31,511 nt of DNA from Treponema sp. (GCA_016290335.1 JAEETM010000041.1:1-31511), one strand, 5' to 3'. Shown: positions 22,565 through 30,765, numbered from the stretch's first letter. A program made the numbers and translations. Notes: generated from the letters alone by a model not told the origin.

Positions 22565-25276
22565 CTAATCTTCCTCATCTATTCTCAGTTTTAACCACAA
22601 AACCCCTAAATCCTGTAATCCTTCTTTTACTGCAATTCCAGAGTGATCTATATCAACGCGAAGTTTAATTTCATTCCCCTTAAACATGGAAGGTTCTATC
22701 TTAAATGTATATTTGTTATAATTGCCATCAAGAACAATTTCACTTACAAAGTGTTCATTTACATAAACTTTGCCAGTTCTATATGGTAAATCACCTACCC
22801 AAGCACCCGCAATAAAAGAAAACTTCAAATTTTGATTATGATAATCCTTTATTTTAAATATCATATCTGAACTCGCCCCAACAGAAAAAGTGCCATATGG
22901 ATCTGGTTTTATAAACCAACCATTTCCTTGGTACTTTTCAAAATCTCTGTTTTTATCAGTACAATCAATTTCAGTTCCCAGCACATAAAAGCTATCCTGT
23001 TTTTTATACCAGCTTTTTAAAACCTTTCCTTTATGCCAAGAAGACAAGTCTTTAGCATTTCCTACAATACTATACTCAATAAAATCTCTTTCTTGCTGCA
23101 AATAGTACTTCCTCACACGCTCAGCAAATGTTTTATCTTTATTTATACTTCCAATGTGCGGTAAAATCATAGGCAAGAATTGTGCAAACGAGATAGGTTC
23201 ATTTGATATTATTATTTGTTTATTGACACTACGCGGCTGCTTAATACATAATAAAGGACGACTGCCAATTTGATTATGGAATCCGTGGTCAGCCATAATA
23301 ACAAAAGTCGAATCATCAAATATTCTCTTCTGTTTCATCTGCCTAATATACTCTTTTACTATTTTTAATACGCCAATGCATTGGTCATATTCATTCCCCT
23401 TTTCATCTTCAGCTATATACTCCATCTCGCGATTATAAATATATGGAAAATGAGCTCCAACTAAATGATAAAATCTAAAGCAATTTTTGTCATTTTCTGA
23501 AATCAAACCTTTTTTGAGCTCTAAATAAAATTTCATATCATTTTCACTATAAACCTGTACATTTCTATTTGTCAATAAATCAATCCATTCATTAGGATTA
23601 TAATCATAAAACCATTTTTTTATATAATGAGGCGCCATGCGAAATAATGCGAGATTATTAAGGCCTTTCATAGATTTTTTATCAAACCTGATTTCTTCAT
23701 GTATCAAATTTTCTGCCGGTGCGTTCTTTGAAATGAGGGTTCCTTCTGTATATATGCCTATATCATAGTTATTACTTTTCAATTTTTCATAATATAAATT
23801 ATTATGCCAGGCAGTGTCTAAATACTCTTCAAATGGCATATCATTATAATAGGTTTTTCCAGTTAAAATTTGCGGAAGGGAATTATGAGTATAGCCAAAC
23901 ACAGAAGTTGTATCCGGATAAAATGTAAAATCTCTTAACTCATCAAGTTCTGTTAAGTCTTTTTCAACTATTCTCTCAAAAACACTGGCATCAAATGCAT
24001 CTAACAAAAAAACAATAATATTATCTTTCGAGGAGACATGATACATTTTTTCGGTAGTCAGAACATTCATTGATTTTTTGGTAACAAAAGCAGTTTCCGG
24101 TAGCGGATTATTTTTAAGGTTGATTAACAGAGCAATACATTGTATTACCACTATTACGAATATAACAGGTTTTACATGTTTTTTTATTCTGTCCAAATCG
24201 AAACGAAAGCGTTTGAAACTTACGAACGTTTCTATTAAACAAAACAACCATACAAAAGTATTAAGTAATCCTATTGTTGTATAGCTATCCCAGTCAATTT
24301 CATGCCCATCAAACAAGCCATATTTAACACCTATAACATAGCTTTGTAGAAATACTCCGAATAACAGGCCTAATAAAACCGAAAGATAAATACCCCTTAT
24401 CTTCTTATTCCTGAAAACCACATAAACAAATAGCAGAACAATAAAATATTTTACTGTATCTTCTATAAAATAACAGAAAACACTCTTGAAACTATACCAT
24501 AGTTGGCTTGCATTTTTAATATAAACTTCAGTCGGAACAAACAAACCTACCGTCAATGCCAACGCAAAAATAATATGAAACGCTAATTCGTTTTCGGCAA
24601 CAAAATCTCTAACTCTTTCAATATACTCATTAAACCACTGCAACCTGTCAAAAAACAAACAATGCAGTAAAGACCATAACAAATTCCATGTCCAGAAAAT
24701 CAGCAATGCGGAAGGAGCCGGATATAAAATAATTAAGAAAATAAAGCCAATTATAACTGTCTGTGTAATCTCCTTTTTAGTTAGTTTAGGCATCACAAAC
24801 GCATATAAAACAGTGATAAATGTCATCACAAACGGCAAAAGATTGATGCCTGCTAACAATTGATCTGGTTTGCCTAAATCTTGTATAATTCCCCATTGTA
24901 CGCCTTTAATATCCGGCAGTGCGTATAGCATACTCCTTGCTGCTACAAAAAACGGTATCTGCAGTACAATGCCTGCCGCGGAACGGATTGCATAAATCGG
25001 GTGATAGGCATAGCGATGATATAATCTCTGTATCTTTTCATATTGCTCTTTACCATGAAACCGCCTTTTAATTTCTTCTATTTGCGGTGCAATAATTGAT
25101 TGCACTTCCCGTTCCGCGTTTTGTATCTGCTGCGCTTTTTGATTAAACGGAAAGAGAATAATATAAATAAAAAGAGACAATAAAATCAAGGCAATTCCAT
25201 AATCGCCGGTAATATCATAGACGCTCAAATATAAAAATTTATAAAGTTGTTCTAGTGGGTAAAAAATACTTTGCAT
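22565..25276 (-). CDS. YidC-like membrane domain fused to alkaline-phosphatase-superfamily phosphotransferase
   Basis: The 903-residue protein has four parts. (1) Residues 1-210 align by eye with YidC/Oxa1: TGDYGIALILLSLFIYIILFPF, a charged loop, GIVLQIPFFVAARSML, and FIFLIILYPAPSALLIFWTWN. The conserved groove arginine is Y38 here. (2) About 230-385: four further helices. (3) About 415-720: an alkaline-phosphatase-superfamily catalytic domain with D426 (FLLDAFD), T463 in T-H-N-S-L-P, the HLVGAH pair H604/H609 and D663-H664 (MADHG). The T-x-x-S-x-P pattern and histidine pair resemble EptA/MCR phosphoethanolamine transferases; the sulfatase CxPxR motif is absent. (4) About 790-903: a beta-sandwich-like C-terminus. 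Transfer of a phospho-alcohol to a glycan outside the cytoplasm is inferred. Its start overlaps the upstream stop by one base. Confidence 0.8.
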   Translation of the reverse strand: MQSIFYPLEQLYKFLYLSVYDITGDYGIALILLSLFIYIILFPFNQKAQQIQNAEREVQSIIAPQIEEIKRRFHGKEQYEKIQRLYHRYAYHPIYAIRSAAGIVLQIPFFVAARSMLYALPDIKGVQWGIIQDLGKPDQLLAGINLLPFVMTFITVLYAFVMPKLTKKEITQTVIIGFIFLIILYPAPSALLIFWTWNLLWSLLHCLFFDRLQWFNEYIERVRDFVAENELAFHIIFALALTVGLFVPTEVYIKNASQLWYSFKSVFCYFIEDTVKYFIVLLFVYVVFRNKKIRGIYLSVLLGLLFGVFLQSYVIGVKYGLFDGHEIDWDSYTTIGLLNTFVWLFCLIETFVSFKRFRFDLDRIKKHVKPVIFVIVVIQCIALLINLKNNPLPETAFVTKKSMNVLTTEKMYHVSSKDNIIVFLLDAFDASVFERIVEKDLTELDELRDFTFYPDTTSVFGYTHNSLPQILTGKTYYNDMPFEEYLDTAWHNNLYYEKLKSNNYDIGIYTEGTLISKNAPAENLIHEEIRFDKKSMKGLNNLALFRMAPHYIKKWFYDYNPNEWIDLLTNRNVQVYSENDMKFYLELKKGLISENDKNCFRFYHLVGAHFPYIYNREMEYIAEDEKGNEYDQCIGVLKIVKEYIRQMKQKRIFDDSTFVIMADHGFHNQIGSRPLLCIKQPRSVNKQIIISNEPISFAQFLPMILPHIGSINKDKTFAERVRKYYLQQERDFIEYSIVGNAKDLSSWHKGKVLKSWYKKQDSFYVLGTEIDCTDKNRDFEKYQGNGWFIKPDPYGTFSVGASSDMIFKIKDYHNQNLKFSFIAGAWVGDLPYRTGKVYVNEHFVSEIVLDGNYNKYTFKIEPSMFKGNEIKLRVDIDHSGIAVKEGLQDLGVLWLKLRIDEED

Positions 25277-26616
25277 TAATCTGTATCTCTTTTCATTTCA
25301 TTTTGAATTCTGTTATTTGCTTCAATCAAGTAGTCAGCAATTACTTCGCCTGAATGGCCTAAATTGTAGATATTCCTTTTTCGAAAATCTAAAATAGCTT
25401 CATTGCTTTTTTGTTGAAGAACTTTCATTATAATTTGATCCAGATTATCAATTTCATTTTCTTGCAATGTATAACCGTAACCTATTTTTTGCATAGCTTC
25501 TTCAGTCCACGAAGAACCCAAATCCGCTATTTCAAATTCCTGTAAAGCTTCCTGCGTCATAGCTAAAGGTATCGTTATAAAAGGTTTTTGATAAGCCATA
25601 GCAAATTCGAAGCGAATTTCAGACACATCAGAAACTAAAATATCAGCAGCTTCAAATGATTTCGTAGCATCAGGCTGATAATCCATTACAATATTATTAT
25701 AATCTTTTAAGGCATATTCAACATTTTGCAGCAATTTTTTCTCAACTTTTAAAGACTGAGGATGTGGACGAAGGATCAAGTGAAATCCTTCGTCTGCCAG
25801 TTTCTTTATAAAGTCAAAACTATAGTAACTCAAGAAGCCTTTTTCACCCCAGGATGGTGCCAATAAGACCGTAACATTCCGAATAATTGAAAACTCTTTT
25901 CTAATGACAGTAGCATCATTACAATTAGCTTTTTGTATTAATTCTTCAATATGCGGTGAACCCGCCGGATACAGTTCCTTTTCTGGCAAATTTCTTATTT
26001 TTTCAATCTTTCTGATACTTGGGATTTGAAATTCTCCTGTTAACACATATGCATCATAATTATCTAACGCTCCTCTGTGCAAAAAAGCGACATCTCCAAA
26101 AGAATGTGGCATATATACCAGTTTTTTTATTCCCCTAGAACGAGGTATCGGATATCCTTCCGTTCCAATATTTGGCGTAGTTACTAACACAACATTTGCA
26201 TTTAATTTACCGATTTTGACATAAGCGCTGTTACCACTCCCTATGTAATGATTGTCCATGAAGGGATTATCAATCATAAGACACGGATCCTTGCGGTCCA
26301 TTGTGTAATAGGAAAAAAAGCATTGCCTTTCCATCAGCTTTTCAACGACAGGTTTAAATATTTTCCAATAGCTTTTTCCTTCGCAAAAAATAACAATCGA
26401 ATTTTGGGCAGAGTTATCTACAGTATCAGGATATTCTTTTCTTTTGATTATTTTATAAAACAGACCCTTAATAAAATATAAAATTGCGCCCAATAAACTT
26501 AACGCAACATAAACCAGCGCATTTCCCGTTCCCGGATCCAGATATGCATAGGCAGTTGACGGAATAAAAAAGCATATAACTAGAAAAATATATACTTTTA
26601 ATAAATTGTTATTCAT
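25276..26616 (-). CDS. CDP-glycerol glycerophosphotransferase-like protein (TagB/TagF family)
   Basis: The 446-residue protein begins with a signal-peptide-like helix, a YLDPGTGN motif (25-32) and a second membrane helix ending in basic residues. A GT-B-type domain of the Glyphos_transf family follows: YMPHSFGDVAFLHRGALDNYDAYVLTG, NVTVLLAPSWGEKGFL, HLILRPHPQS and the C-terminal DILVSDVSEIRFEFAMAYQKPFI. Family members transfer a phospho-alcohol from a CDP-activated donor to a lipid-linked or growing polymer at the inner face of the membrane. Glycerol is not certain as substrate here. No CDP-glycerol synthase is in the window, but a cytidylyltransferase-like fusion is two genes upstream. It starts 27 bp after the opine dehydrogenase-like stop. 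Confidence 0.85.
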   Translation of the reverse strand: MNNNLLKVYIFLVICFFIPSTAYAYLDPGTGNALVYVALSLLGAILYFIKGLFYKIIKRKEYPDTVDNSAQNSIVIFCEGKSYWKIFKPVVEKLMERQCFFSYYTMDRKDPCLMIDNPFMDNHYIGSGNSAYVKIGKLNANVVLVTTPNIGTEGYPIPRSRGIKKLVYMPHSFGDVAFLHRGALDNYDAYVLTGEFQIPSIRKIEKIRNLPEKELYPAGSPHIEELIQKANCNDATVIRKEFSIIRNVTVLLAPSWGEKGFLSYYSFDFIKKLADEGFHLILRPHPQSLKVEKKLLQNVEYALKDYNNIVMDYQPDATKSFEAADILVSDVSEIRFEFAMAYQKPFITIPLAMTQEALQEFEIADLGSSWTEEAMQKIGYGYTLQENEIDNLDQIIMKVLQQKSNEAILDFRKRNIYNLGHSGEVIADYLIEANNRIQNEMKRDTD

Positions 26617-26643
26617 TTTCTTATACCTGATAAAACAGTACTG

Positions 26644-27726
26644 TTATTGTCTTAAATAGAACTCATCAAATGATTTTTTATCACAAATACCATAATCAGA
26701 ATAGTTAAACTCTGCTTTCTCACCTACAATTTTCCTGTACCAATTCATTGTTTCATCAATGTTAGGTGTGCAAACATTTGCAAACTTTGCGATTTGCTGA
26801 ATTACTGCCAATCCATACGGAAAATCTGCCGTAAAGTAGCGCGAATGAAAATCCGGACTAAATTGACCATTCATTTCTATTGCCGGTGTTTTAATTCCCT
26901 TAAATGCTAATATACCGGATATTTTTTCTGTAAGTTCTCTCGGAGTAGAACTTTCGTAATGAATACGCAAAGACTTAACATAATCAAGATGATGTTCAGG
27001 AAGAGACCTACAAATGCTTTGGACTTCATCATCACATAACAAAAGCAGCTCTGATGACATATCATCCCAATCTTCATAAAAAAGAGGTAATGCTTTATAG
27101 GTCTTGCCTGTAACATAATCATTAAATATACATCTTAATCTGGTTGTATGTAAGATTGGATTAGACGGGGTCATCGTCAAATTCAAAATTCCTGGAATAG
27201 AAATACATTTTTTATCAAATATAGAACTTATCAGGATACAACATTCTTGTGAAACTTTCGCAGGCAAAGAAGCTATGTGAAGCTCATCACGATAGCCAGT
27301 TGATTTAACCGTTTTTCCTTTTTTAATTAATCTGGCAATTGCAGGAACACGCTCCATAAGAAAAAAGGGATTTCCACGTGCTATGCACTTGTTAAAAGCA
27401 CACTCACTCCCACCATTTCCTGGCACAACACCAATAATTGCCGCAGGATTTGCATATTGATAAATTGTACTGGCAATTCCATCCATTAAATTTGCCGGTA
27501 AGGTTATCATAATAAAGTCAGCATTATGAAAAGCTATATCAGGGTCATTCGTTGCGAATGAAATGTTACCTTCACACGTTGTTTTACCAGTTTCATCGAC
27601 AATGTTAAGGTGCGTTTCAAATACACTTGGATCAGATGTATACATGGTTACATCCAAGCCTTGTGCTGCACAGTGTACTGCAAATTGTGTTCCTATGTTT
27701 CCTCCACCCACAATAGTTACATTCAT
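26644..27726 (-). CDS. Opine dehydrogenase-like (octopine/nopaline dehydrogenase family)
   Basis: The 360-residue protein has an N-terminal Rossmann fold with VTIVGGGNIGTQFAVHCAAQG (glycines 7-9 and 12), a second strand lacking the basic residue that marks clear NADP use, and VVPGNGGSECAF. The C-terminal helical domain has NPILHTTRL, matching the NPxxHxxR catalytic region of octopine dehydrogenases. The family reductively condenses an amino group with a 2-oxo acid. The substrate pair is unknown here. The gene overlaps the upstream fusion gene's stop by four bases (ATGA), so amine maker and amine modifier are translated together; that suggests the amine comes from the fusion enzyme. Confidence 0.82.
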   Translation of the reverse strand: MNVTIVGGGNIGTQFAVHCAAQGLDVTMYTSDPSVFETHLNIVDETGKTTCEGNISFATNDPDIAFHNADFIMITLPANLMDGIASTIYQYANPAAIIGVVPGNGGSECAFNKCIARGNPFFLMERVPAIARLIKKGKTVKSTGYRDELHIASLPAKVSQECCILISSIFDKKCISIPGILNLTMTPSNPILHTTRLRCIFNDYVTGKTYKALPLFYEDWDDMSSELLLLCDDEVQSICRSLPEHHLDYVKSLRIHYESSTPRELTEKISGILAFKGIKTPAIEMNGQFSPDFHSRYFTADFPYGLAVIQQIAKFANVCTPNIDETMNWYRKIVGEKAEFNYSDYGICDKKSFDEFYLRQ

Positions 27727-29540
27727 TGAATATCACCCAGCTCAAATTTAACAGCTTTTATCAGCATATCATTTTCCGCAGTATTTCTTACTGCCAGTCT
27801 CAAATAATTCCTTCCGTTTGTCTTTGTCGTCAGTTCTTTAATTAAAAGATTATGGCGAACAAGAAGTGCTTTCAATAATTCTTGTGTAGAAATCGAATTT
27901 TCAAGTTCTACCATTATGAAATTGGCTTGCGAAGGAATAACTCGAATACCTTTTATTTTCGCAAGCTCTTTTTCAAAACGTTTACGCTCTGACTTCAATT
28001 TTATAAGAGCCGTTTCGTAATTCTTTTTGTATTTTTCTTCAATTTGCATGTAAAATTCAGCAAAAGAATTGATATTCCAAATGGCAACATCTTTTTGCAA
28101 AAATGAAATTGTTTCGGTATCCCCAGAAGCAAGAACGCCCAAACGCAAACCGGGAACACCATATGATTTTGATATGCTTTTCATAACGTAAAGATGTTTG
28201 TTTTTATTTAACAGATTTTGTTCAATCAATGTATTATTATCTTCATCAGCAAAATCTGCAAACGATTCGTCAATAATGATTTTTAAATTATTACTGTCAG
28301 CCCAATGAATAAGCTTAATTAAATCTGCTTTGGGAATATAATTACCACTGGGATTATCAGGATTCACAATAATAATATTTCGAATATCTTTATCGGAAAA
28401 AAACTGCATAATGTCATCTGCTGTATAGGAATAATCCCGATTGTCAGGAATATAGTTTACAGTTTGTTCTTTATAGTAACGGTTAGGATATTCATCAAAG
28501 GTTGGCCTGATAAAGCCGGTTTTTCCTTTAAGCAATCCCATCAGTGCCTTTATCAGTTCGGCAGCGCCATTACCCACTACTATATTATCAGAATGTACGC
28601 CAAAATTCTTAGCTGCCAGCAGACAGTTTACCCTCATACCGGAAGGATATGAAGTAAGTAAGGTATCAAAATTAGCACGTACTTCATCTTTCATTTTTTC
28701 CGGCGGATAATAAGGGTTTACAAGATAACAGAAATCTAAAAGTCTCGGATAACGCCAATAACCGCCGTAACGACTCTGCAGACGTTTTACCCTTTCAGTT
28801 TCATCTGACAAAAAAATAGATTCTGCAATATCCAAATCCTGGATATCATCTATTTCATACCAGCGTTGGCCAGTGAGACGTTTGGCTTTAATAACAGGTT
28901 TATCCAGCATAGTGATAACGCGCAAAACCTGTTCGTAATATTCGTTCTCGCCTAACGCAGACTGGTAAGCTTCCAAAAACGGAACATAATATTTATTCGA
29001 GAACTCTTTACTGAACTTGTAAACATTAACTGTTTTATAATAATCTTTAATTTCTTCAAACTCAAATTTACTACCCGGCACAAACGCTTCTATAGTATCG
29101 TCATCGGCTAACTTAACGCAAGTTCCATCCATCCAGGATTCATATTTATCTACTAAAGCCAGCGTATCACGTGAATCCGAAAGAAGTAAATCTAATACAG
29201 CACCTTCAAAAATCAAATCAGATTCAAAAAGCAATGTGTCCTCTCTGCAGAGCCATTCCTTAGCCAGTGCAAGTGAATAAATATTATTGGTTTTATCATA
29301 AACGGGATTATTGATATAAATAATAGGCGTCTCAATGCCAAGTGTATTTATGTAATTTATCAGTTTTTGTCCTTCGTAACCCACAACAATGACAATTCTT
29401 GAAAGATGATGTTTTTCAATTTGATGAAGCATACGATCAATCAAGGTTACACCATTAACCTTTATCATACATTTTGTATTATTTTCGGTTAGTTCCTTGA
29501 GTCGTTTCCCCATTCCTGCTGCTAAAATGATTGCCTGCAT
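27723..29540 (-). CDS. Cytidylyltransferase-like domain fused to PLP enzyme (HisC/CobD-like)
   Basis: The 605-residue protein fuses two enzymes. Residues 1-245 are a sugar-phosphate/phosphocholine nucleotidyltransferase: LAAGMGKRL (6-14), K24, the metal-binding D108 (FESDLIF) and the C-terminal WYEIDDIQDL (227-236), the pattern of LicC/PntC-type enzymes. Residues 260-605 are a fold-type I PLP enzyme: NPDNPSG (393-399), DESFADF (424-430), the Schiff-base K458 in SISKSYGVPGLRLG and R581. The PLP half resembles HisC and the threonine-phosphate decarboxylase CobD. A bifunctional enzyme making and CMP-activating an aminoalcohol phosphate is plausible; the exact substrate is not readable. It is the first gene of the operon, 80 bp behind a promoter. 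Confidence 0.85.
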   Translation of the reverse strand: MQAIILAAGMGKRLKELTENNTKCMIKVNGVTLIDRMLHQIEKHHLSRIVIVVGYEGQKLINYINTLGIETPIIYINNPVYDKTNNIYSLALAKEWLCREDTLLFESDLIFEGAVLDLLLSDSRDTLALVDKYESWMDGTCVKLADDDTIEAFVPGSKFEFEEIKDYYKTVNVYKFSKEFSNKYYVPFLEAYQSALGENEYYEQVLRVITMLDKPVIKAKRLTGQRWYEIDDIQDLDIAESIFLSDETERVKRLQSRYGGYWRYPRLLDFCYLVNPYYPPEKMKDEVRANFDTLLTSYPSGMRVNCLLAAKNFGVHSDNIVVGNGAAELIKALMGLLKGKTGFIRPTFDEYPNRYYKEQTVNYIPDNRDYSYTADDIMQFFSDKDIRNIIIVNPDNPSGNYIPKADLIKLIHWADSNNLKIIIDESFADFADEDNNTLIEQNLLNKNKHLYVMKSISKSYGVPGLRLGVLASGDTETISFLQKDVAIWNINSFAEFYMQIEEKYKKNYETALIKLKSERKRFEKELAKIKGIRVIPSQANFIMVELENSISTQELLKALLVRHNLLIKELTTKTNGRNYLRLAVRNTAENDMLIKAVKFELGDIQ

Positions 29541-29619
29541 AATATATTACTCCAATTTAAATGCCCTTTCAACTTTGTCAAAAATTCTCCACGATTTATT
29601 GCGTTTTCCCTAATTATTA

Positions 29620-29649
29620 ATTATACTAAAATTTTTGCCAGTTGGTAAA
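29620..29649 (-). promoter_or_regulatory. Promoter of the glycan operon
   Basis: On the minus strand a perfect TATAAT (29620-29625) has TTTACC (29644-29649) 18 bp upstream. It lies about 80 bp before the fusion gene start, in an otherwise AT-rich 211-bp gap. The -35 is only fair. A lone TTGACA (29576-29581) lies in the leader but has no good -10. Confidence 0.55.
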
Positions 29650-29704
29650 GAAAATACCATTGTTTTCATTATATATAGCGACAGTCTTTTCAAAATAATT
29701 TATC

Positions 29705-29734
29705 ATAAACAAACGCGGTGGTTACTGCCACCGC
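29705..29734 (-). terminator. Terminator of the Bax inhibitor-1 gene
   Basis: A 7-bp G+C-rich stem, GCGGTGG (29715-29721) and CCACCGC (29728-29734), with a six-base loop is followed on the minus strand by GTTTGTTTATGA. It lies about 18 bp past the stop codon of the Bax inhibitor gene and separates it from the glycan operon promoter. Confidence 0.75.
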
Positions 29735-29751
29735 ATTGAATAACTCTCTCT

Positions 29752-30459
29752 TTACTTCTTGCTCCTACTCTTCCCCATTAACCTCAGTATCTCCAGATAC
29801 AGCCAAATCAGCGTTACGGTCAGAGCAAATGCGTAGTACGGTTCATATTTTGCATCCACACCCATTTCTACTGCCCGGGTCACCATTTCGTAATCGGCAA
29901 ACAGGCGCATGGTAGCTATACAGATGATAATAAAGCTGACAATAATACCGGCCTTTGAGTTTTCATGCAGCAGGGGTACGTTGGTATCAAAGGCAAACCA
30001 GGCTACCAGGTCGATCAGGTAAATGGTGGCAATGCCTGCTGTCAGGGTGAACACGATTTTCATGAATTTATCTGTTACTTTCACCAGACCGCTGCCGTAC
30101 AACACAGCACAGGCAAAGGCGATGCCGAAGGTACAGGTAGCGGCTTCCATGACAATACCCGGGTAGCGGGTTTCCAGCAGCATGGAGTACACGCCGATCA
30201 GGAAGCCTTCCAAAATTGCGTAAACCGGTCCCAGCAGGCTGGCTCGTTTTGGGAAATAACTGATAAGCAAACCGACGCCAAGTCCGGCAAAACTCAGTAC
30301 GATGATATGGGGCGCAAACAGTTCCGGGTGCTGCCAGGCCATCATGGCGGCTGAGACAACAAAGCCAAGATACAGCAAGGTAATCAGGGCAATACCCTGG
30401 ACGGTAGCGCCGGTGCCGCGCAGAGCAGTTGTGTTTCTTGTCAGTACAGGATTAGTCAT
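29752..30459 (-). CDS. Bax inhibitor-1/YccA family membrane protein
   Basis: The 235-residue protein has seven hydrophobic segments and ends in YYAFALTVTLIWLYLEILRLMGK, the conserved last helix of the BI-1/YccA family. Bacterial members are inner-membrane proteins; YccA interacts with the FtsH protease and others act as calcium-leak channels. The specific role here is unknown. The start has AGGAG seven bases upstream. It is a single-gene unit with its own extended -10 promoter and terminator. Confidence 0.93.
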   Translation of the reverse strand: MTNPVLTRNTTALRGTGATVQGIALITLLYLGFVVSAAMMAWQHPELFAPHIIVLSFAGLGVGLLISYFPKRASLLGPVYAILEGFLIGVYSMLLETRYPGIVMEAATCTFGIAFACAVLYGSGLVKVTDKFMKIVFTLTAGIATIYLIDLVAWFAFDTNVPLLHENSKAGIIVSFIIICIATMRLFADYEMVTRAVEMGVDAKYEPYYAFALTVTLIWLYLEILRLMGKSRSKK

Positions 30460-30493
30460 GGCATGGCTCCTTTCTGAGTATTCTTTACCTGTT

Positions 30494-30502
30494 ATTATAG
30501 CA
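30494..30502 (-). promoter_or_regulatory. Extended -10 promoter of the Bax inhibitor-1 gene
   Basis: TGCTATAAT on the minus strand (30494-30502) is a consensus -10 with the TGn extension. No good -35 is found 16-18 bp upstream, as is usual for extended -10 promoters. It lies about 35 bp before the start codon. Confidence 0.6.
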
Positions 30503-30534
30503 CAAACAAGCTAAAAATGCAGTTCCTCCTCCCC

Positions 30535-30554
30535 TTGGTCGTTAAAACGACCAA
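30535..30554. repeat. Perfect 9-bp inverted repeat upstream of the BI-1 promoter
   Basis: TTGGTCGTT (30535-30543) and AACGACCAA (30546-30554) are exact reverse complements separated by two bases. It is centred about 50 bp upstream of the predicted transcription start, a position where an activator or repressor could bind. The two-base gap is too small for an RNA hairpin loop unless the inner pairs open. Confidence 0.6.
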
Positions 30555-30724
30555 CCTCGCAACGCAAACCTGCATGATTAGTGAGATTAAAGCGTCCCAC
30601 CTCTTAATATATGAAGGTAAAGTCCTTATTGGAAGCTTAGGCTGTAGAAATGACTGCATGGCAGTGCATTTCAACTTCCAGAAGAGGCGTGGCTCAGGGT
30701 TTCCCCCGCTGGAGCCGTGTAAGC

Positions 30725-30765
30725 ATAAAAATACAGCCTGCAGGTCTTTCTTTGGCTGCAGGCTG
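30725..30765 (-). terminator. Rho-independent terminator of the liv operon
   Basis: A perfect 10-bp stem, CAGCCTGCAG (30734-30743) and CTGCAGGCTG (30756-30765), with a 12-base loop is followed on the minus strand by TATTTTTATG. It starts about ten bases beyond the livF stop codon. Confidence 0.85.

Noticed and set aside
22565..25276. Calling the large fusion simply a membrane protein insertase or a sulfatase
   Set aside because: The groove arginine is missing and over half the chain is a different enzyme; the sulfatase formylglycine motif (C/S-x-P-x-R) is absent at the nucleophile position.
29576..29581. TTGACA in the leader of the glycan operon as a second promoter
   Set aside because: The best -10 at acceptable spacing is TAAATT, which also overlaps the ribosome-binding region; TATAAT at 29620 is far better.
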